A DNA stretch of 17,661 nt from positions 1 to 17,661 of the forward strand of contig JAMDCG010000046.1 in the NCBI GenBank assembly GCA_023489425.1, written 5' to 3'. Below the pieces are notes generated by a model. That model saw only the letters and a program-made list of their open reading frames with translations. It searched no databases and was not told the origin of the DNA. A program made the position numbers and the translations under genes. Below are positions 14,899-17,661 of the stretch, one piece after another (the first letter of the stretch is position 1; every line of letters begins with the position of its first letter). The stretch comes from Thermoplasmatota archaeon. GTDB taxonomy: Archaea; Thermoplasmatota; Thermoplasmata; Thermoplasmatales; Thermoplasmataceae.

Positions 14899-15318
14899 CT
14901 AATACCTTCCATATTTTTTCTCTTCATCCCTGTCTACCAGACTGACTCTCTCGTTAGATTTCATTGACTTCTCTATTTCCTGGTATTTCTCTATCTTCTC
15001 CTCAAAAATCTTTTTTATAAAGCCGGAATCAAAAACATATTCCAGAATTGACTTAATTGCGTCTTCTTTCGAAGGATAATATCCCATTCTGATCATCCTT
15101 TCGATATATTCTTCCTGTTTCTTAGAAAGAGATATGCCGTTGCCTAAATCCATACCCTTGAAGTTTTTCTTAGCCTGGATGAAATCTAGGGCGCAGTTCC
15201 TGAGAAACTCCGATCGACTGCCAAAAGACATGTTCTCCTCAAGAAAACTGTCTATCATGTCCAGATCTTCTTCTGAAATCCTTAGTGTAATTTTAATGTC
15301 TTTTGATTCAGGATTCAT
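14899..15318 (-). CDS. Tandem ribbon-helix-helix DNA-binding protein
   Basis: 139-residue CopG/MetJ-fold regulator that seems to carry two ribbon-helix-helix units. Unit 1 (~8-48): strand IKITLRIS, helix EEDLDMIDSFLEEN, turn FGSRSEF, helix LRNCALDFI. Unit 2 (~62-96): strand ISLS, helix KKQEEYIERMIRMG, turn YYPSKEDA, helix IKSILEYVF. The S-R-S-E and P-S-K-E-D turns are the typical helix caps. A charged C-terminal tail (~101-139) follows. A one-chain double RHH could bind an operator half-site as a monomer or bridge two sites as a dimer. Start ATG 15318; a TATA box TTTATATAC (minus, 15346-15354) lies about 30 bases upstream and is overlapped by a palindrome, suggesting autorepression. First gene of a two-gene operon with the unrecognised 235-residue protein. 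Confidence 0.82.
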   Translation of the reverse strand: MNPESKDIKITLRISEEDLDMIDSFLEENMSFGSRSEFLRNCALDFIQAKKNFKGMDLGNGISLSKKQEEYIERMIRMGYYPSKEDAIKSILEYVFDSGFIKKIFEEKIEKYQEIEKSMKSNERVSLVDRDEEKKYGRY

Positions 15319-15333
15319 TATTATCCTAAATAG

Positions 15334-15351
15334 ATATACTCAGAGGTATAT
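15334..15351. promoter_or_regulatory. Palindromic operator candidate over the RHH promoter
   Basis: ATATAC (15334-15339), six bases, GTATAT (15346-15351): a perfect 6-bp inverted repeat in a two-fold symmetric 18-bp site. Its upstream arm overlaps the minus-strand TATA box (15346-15354), the expected place for a repressor. More TATAC/ACATAC-like half sites occur at 15370-15374 and 15381-15386. Confidence 0.45.
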
Positions 15352-15354
15352 AAA

Positions 15355-15751
15355 TTTTATGTAAATGGCTATACACAAGTACATACAAAAATAGTCTTAA
15401 TTATATGTCTAAATAATTCTATTATCTCATTAATCTAGTGTAATTTAAAGGATTAAATCAAAATTCATAATTCCATATATCACAAATTTTATCATGTACA
15501 CAGGTACGATTGTATGGCAATTTTTACAAAATAAATATACAAATATATTTAAAACTGATATCACATTTCATGGAATTCGCCAGATAAATCAGTAATCTTG
15601 GACCTAAATCGAATATTGACATAGAAAAATTTTTTATCGTCTTTTCTTTTTAAGATTTAAAATCCTCTGATAGGATAAACATCATAAATCACTGGAATTT
15701 TATAACTTAGGTCAAAGAAATTTTTCACGTTATAACAAATTTGGGATGGAG
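15355..15751. other. AT-rich intergenic region without a convincing gene
   Basis: About 400 bases of very AT-rich DNA between the RHH operon promoter and the 3' end of the PH-domain membrane gene, both transcribed on the minus strand. The only openings are tiny, for example ATG at 15494 for 33 codons without a ribosome site or well-placed TATA box. Two TTATAAC motifs (15700-15706 and within 15729-15736) lie just behind the 15752 stop. No tRNA-like fold, C/D-box pair or T-rich terminator hairpin was found by eye. It may hold part of the regulator's operator array or an unseen small RNA. Confidence 0.5.
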
Positions 15752-16198
15752 TCACGATTTCTGAGCTTGTCCTGACGATGTCCTGCTCTTAATAAAGTCA
15801 AGCAACGTCGTTCTAAATGTTATTAATTTTCTGTCATACAGTGCAATTTGACGACCAGCCTTTGTATGAATTATAAAAAGTCTTTTACCATCTTTTTGAT
15901 CTCTCGTTATATTTTGTATGTCATTGTAATATACATTGAATTTTTTGTTTGTAGTGACTATAATTATCTTATCTTCATATATCTCAATATTCGCTCTTTT
16001 TCTGTATTGCACTACATTGTAGCCAATTATGAAGATAGACAATACCAGAAAAGGGGCGTAGTTTACGACACTTGCGAGAAAATAGCCAGGATAAAAGTAG
16101 ATTGGTAAAATAACAGCAATGGCCAGGAAGAGCGCGGATATATATGCAATTACATTTGTTCCTGCCTTGAGAACAGCAAGAGGAGTTGAACTCTTCAT
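15752..16198 (-). CDS. Small membrane protein with two spans and a PH-like domain
   Basis: 148 residues. Two membrane spans form a hairpin: about 13-35 (GTNVIAYISALFLAIAVILPIYF) and 40-62 (FLASVVNYAPFLVLSIFIIGYNV). Then comes a cytoplasmic beta-rich domain (~68-140): ANIEIYEDKIIIVTT, KFNVYYNDIQNITRD, RLFIIHTKAGRQIALY, LITFRTTLLDFIKSR. This order, strands followed by one C-terminal helix, resembles bacterial PH-like membrane proteins (bPH2/YdbT type). The DUF identity is not certain and no enzymatic motif is visible. It probably uses a leaderless ATG at 16198, with a TATA-like TTTATAATT near 16212-16222 (minus). It is divergent from the metallo-hydrolase gene by 158 bases. A role in membrane or envelope homeostasis would be inference only. 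Confidence 0.7.
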   Translation of the reverse strand: MKSSTPLAVLKAGTNVIAYISALFLAIAVILPIYFYPGYFLASVVNYAPFLVLSIFIIGYNVVQYRKRANIEIYEDKIIIVTTNKKFNVYYNDIQNITRDQKDGKRLFIIHTKAGRQIALYDRKLITFRTTLLDFIKSRTSSGQAQKS

Positions 16199-16356
16199 AT
16201 TTCAGTATTCCAATTATAAATTATAACTTATCCCACTTTTTATTATATGTATCCAAAAAGAGCTCACCCGAAAATCTCTATGCATACATTCTGTGTTTGA
16301 TATTTTAACAGAACAAAGACTAGGAAGTAAATTAAGATTTATTGTAATCTCAACTC

Positions 16357-17316
16357 ATGGCATTTGAAATCAGTACATTTGAAATTCCCATAGCCATACG
16401 GGCTTTGAGGACTGCCTCCATATACATTCTTGATAATGGTAATAACAAGATACTAGTAGACACAGGAATGGATGACCAGATTGATACATTTCTGAAAAGT
16501 AATGGAATTGACATAGAAAGCATAGACATGATACTCCTTACTCACCTGCATATAGATCACGTAGGAGGAGTTAACAAATTACACACAAATTATGGTCTGA
16601 ATGGGTACATAGGAAAGGATGATTTGAGACGGATTGAAGCCATTCAATCCTCGGCCAGTAGATATATATCATGGCAGATTGATTATTTAAGAAGGAATGG
16701 GGTACCCGATAAATTCCTGGAAAATCTTACCGAGAACCACCCGGTTTTCAGAGAGTTGAATAATTATATGAACCTCAAACTGGAACCACTCGAAGCAATT
16801 AAAAATTTACCAAATGGCCTCAGGACAATGCACGTTCCAGGGCACTCTCCAGGTTCAACCTGTTACTTTGTAAATGATAGTTCAGCACTGATGTCAGGTG
16901 ATCACATTTTAGAAAGAATCACTCCTAACATCAGCTATTATGATGAAGAAGAAGACATGCTGGGGGAATATCTTTCCAGTCTGGTTAAAAGTAAAAACAT
17001 GGAAGTTAAGGTTACCTTCCCCGGTCATGGAAAACCCTTTGGAAATCAAAATGAAAGGATAGATCAATTGATAAAACATCATGGTGAGAGGATGAATGAG
17101 ATCATGGAACTTTTAAGAGATAAGTGGTTGACACCCTATGAGATAGCACATAAAATGCGATGGAGTAAGGGGAGAACCATGGAATCTATGAACATGATGG
17201 AATCTAACTTTGCAATCGGTGAGGCCATATCGCATTTAAGACACATGGAAAGGACAGGAGTTATAGAAATAAAGGAGATTGGAGGAATTTATTATTACGG
17301 TTCAACGGTTAATTAG
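16357..17316 (+). CDS. Metallo-beta-lactamase-fold hydrolase with C-terminal winged helix
   Basis: 319-residue zinc hydrolase. Ligands in order: H63-L-H65-I-D67-H68 in LTHLHIDHVGG, H163 in PGHSPGST, D182 in SGDHI, and H224 in FPGHGKPFG; all metal ligands of the two-zinc glyoxalase II-like subgroup are kept. A helical insert (~88-150) lies between the first and second motifs, near the active site. The last ~75 residues (EIMELLRDKWLTPYEIAHKM..., LRHMERTGVIEIKEIGGIYYY) form a winged-helix-like domain as in LACTB2-type proteins, whose human member is an endoribonuclease. Substrate could be RNA, a thioester or an ester; sequence alone does not decide. The ATG has AAATTAAG about 25 bases upstream and no ribosome site, so it is probably leaderless. 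Stop TAG; tRNA-Thr lies 238 bases downstream. Confidence 0.88.
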   Translation: MAFEISTFEIPIAIRALRTASIYILDNGNNKILVDTGMDDQIDTFLKSNGIDIESIDMILLTHLHIDHVGGVNKLHTNYGLNGYIGKDDLRRIEAIQSSASRYISWQIDYLRRNGVPDKFLENLTENHPVFRELNNYMNLKLEPLEAIKNLPNGLRTMHVPGHSPGSTCYFVNDSSALMSGDHILERITPNISYYDEEEDMLGEYLSSLVKSKNMEVKVTFPGHGKPFGNQNERIDQLIKHHGERMNEIMELLRDKWLTPYEIAHKMRWSKGRTMESMNMMESNFAIGEAISHLRHMERTGVIEIKEIGGIYYYGSTVN

Positions 17317-17421
17317 CTTATGAAAGTCAAGATAAGAACTGCCTTTATATTACCTCCAATCATTCATAAATCATATATGGCTAGGGATCAGAGAAATAAC
17401 ATGACAGAGAATTATATTCCC

Positions 17422-17442
17422 TATTTTTATTTGCTAAAAATA
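17422..17442. repeat. AT-only inverted repeat between the hydrolase gene and tRNA-Thr
   Basis: TATTTTTA (17422-17429) and TAAAAATA (17435-17442) are perfect 8-bp arms around TTTGC. With its T-runs it could end transcription of the upstream hydrolase gene. It also lies inside a tiny 26-codon opening (17377-17457). Confidence 0.4.
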
Positions 17443-17518
17443 AATTTCTTCATTTGATATCCTAGGTAAAAAAGTAGGCAGTCAGATGGGAATAAAAGAA
17501 CTTTTCACAATTTTTTGC

Positions 17519-17530
17519 AAGATTTATTAA
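17519..17530 (+). promoter_or_regulatory. Promoter of tRNA-Thr
   Basis: AAGATTTATTAA, with TTTATTA as the TATA element and purines upstream in the BRE position, lies about 28 bases before the first base of the tRNA at 17555. This is the expected archaeal spacing. Confidence 0.55.
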
Positions 17531-17554
17531 GGATTATGAATTCAGGTGGTTACT

Positions 17555-17628
17555 GCCGTCGTAGCTCAGCCTGGTAGAGCGCGTGCTTGGTAAGCACGAG
17601 GTCGCGGGATCGAATCCCGTCGGCGGCT
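17555..17628 (+). tRNA. tRNA-Thr (anticodon GGT)
   Basis: Full cloverleaf of 74 bases. Acceptor GCCGTCG (17555-17561) pairs with CGGCGGC (17621-17627) with one G-T pair. The D-arm is GCTC/GAGC. The anticodon stem CGTGC/GCACG encloses loop TTGGTAA, giving anticodon GGT, which reads ACC and ACT threonine codons. T-stem GCGGG/CCCGT encloses loop ATCGAAT. The discriminator base is T, as expected for archaeal tRNA-Thr. CCA is not encoded and there is no intron. A58 in the T-loop is the target of the TrmI enzyme encoded earlier in this window. A T-run ends the window at 17657-17661 and may be its terminator. Confidence 0.97.
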
Positions 17629-17661
17629 TACTTTAAAGATGTAGTCATTTAATGTATTTTT

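Noticed and set aside
15494..15595. 33-codon opening in the AT-rich gap before the RHH operon
   Set aside because: No ribosome site, TATA-like element at the wrong distance, and AT-rich composition that gives such openings by chance.
17377..17457. 26-codon opening starting at ATG 17377 with a TATA-like TTTATATTA about 28 bases upstream
   Set aside because: The TATA spacing would suit a leaderless gene, but the peptide is low in information and contains the AT-only inverted repeat that better explains the sequence. Conservation would be needed.
1..17661. CRISPR array, insertion sequence or integrated element
   Set aside because: No spaced direct repeats, transposase, integrase or att-like duplication of the tRNA 3' end was seen, and the base composition is even across the window.

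Overview
The window reads as a euryarchaeal chromosome segment, most likely from the order Thermoplasmatales (wall-less, acid-loving archaea such as Thermoplasma, Ferroplasma or Cuniculiplasma). This rests on several points. There is an archaeal/eukaryal-type TrmI, an archaeal pyrB-pyrI pair, a large Lhr-type helicase, a MOFRL-type glycerate kinase of the kind used in the non-phosphorylative Entner-Doudoroff pathway, and a tRNA-Thr without encoded CCA. Many genes have a TATA-like box about 25 bases before the first codon (leaderless transcripts). Others carry GGAGGTGA-type ribosome sites. The genus is inference.

Layout. At 48-2357 (-) lies a 769-residue, sequon-rich surface glycoprotein. It is divergent from an aldo/keto reductase (2427-3440, +), which converges on a divergent GT-A-like glycosyltransferase (3437-4423, -). 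At 4553-7380 (+) is a tightly overlapped three-gene ABC importer of the FecB/FecC/FecE (BtuF/BtuC/BtuD) class for an iron chelate, haem or corrinoid. At 10513-7334 (-) is a compact operon: a 25-residue poly-aspartate microprotein, a 908-residue Lhr helicase and a small Toprim protein. The Toprim gene runs 47 bases into the end of the ABC ATPase gene on the other strand.

At 10614-12583 (+) glycerate 2-kinase and TrmI tRNA methyltransferase share an ATGA junction. At 12651-14049 (+) are pyrB and pyrI (aspartate carbamoyltransferase catalytic and regulatory chains), followed by a hairpin/T-run terminator. At 15318-14182 (-) is a two-gene operon: a tandem ribbon-helix-helix regulator and a 235-residue protein I do not recognise, with a palindrome over the promoter. 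The stretch 15355-15751 is AT-rich without a convincing gene. Then come a small membrane protein with a PH-like domain (-), a metallo-beta-lactamase-fold hydrolase with a C-terminal winged helix (+), and tRNA-Thr(GGT).

The most interesting unit is the microprotein/Lhr/Toprim operon. Its first gene has a near-perfect ribosome site and ends in D15-G-F, resembling the acidic tip of single-stranded DNA-binding proteins. Its last gene appears to start at a CTG codon that overlaps the helicase stop codon (CTGA) behind a perfect AGGAGGT. No mobile element, CRISPR array or origin was seen.
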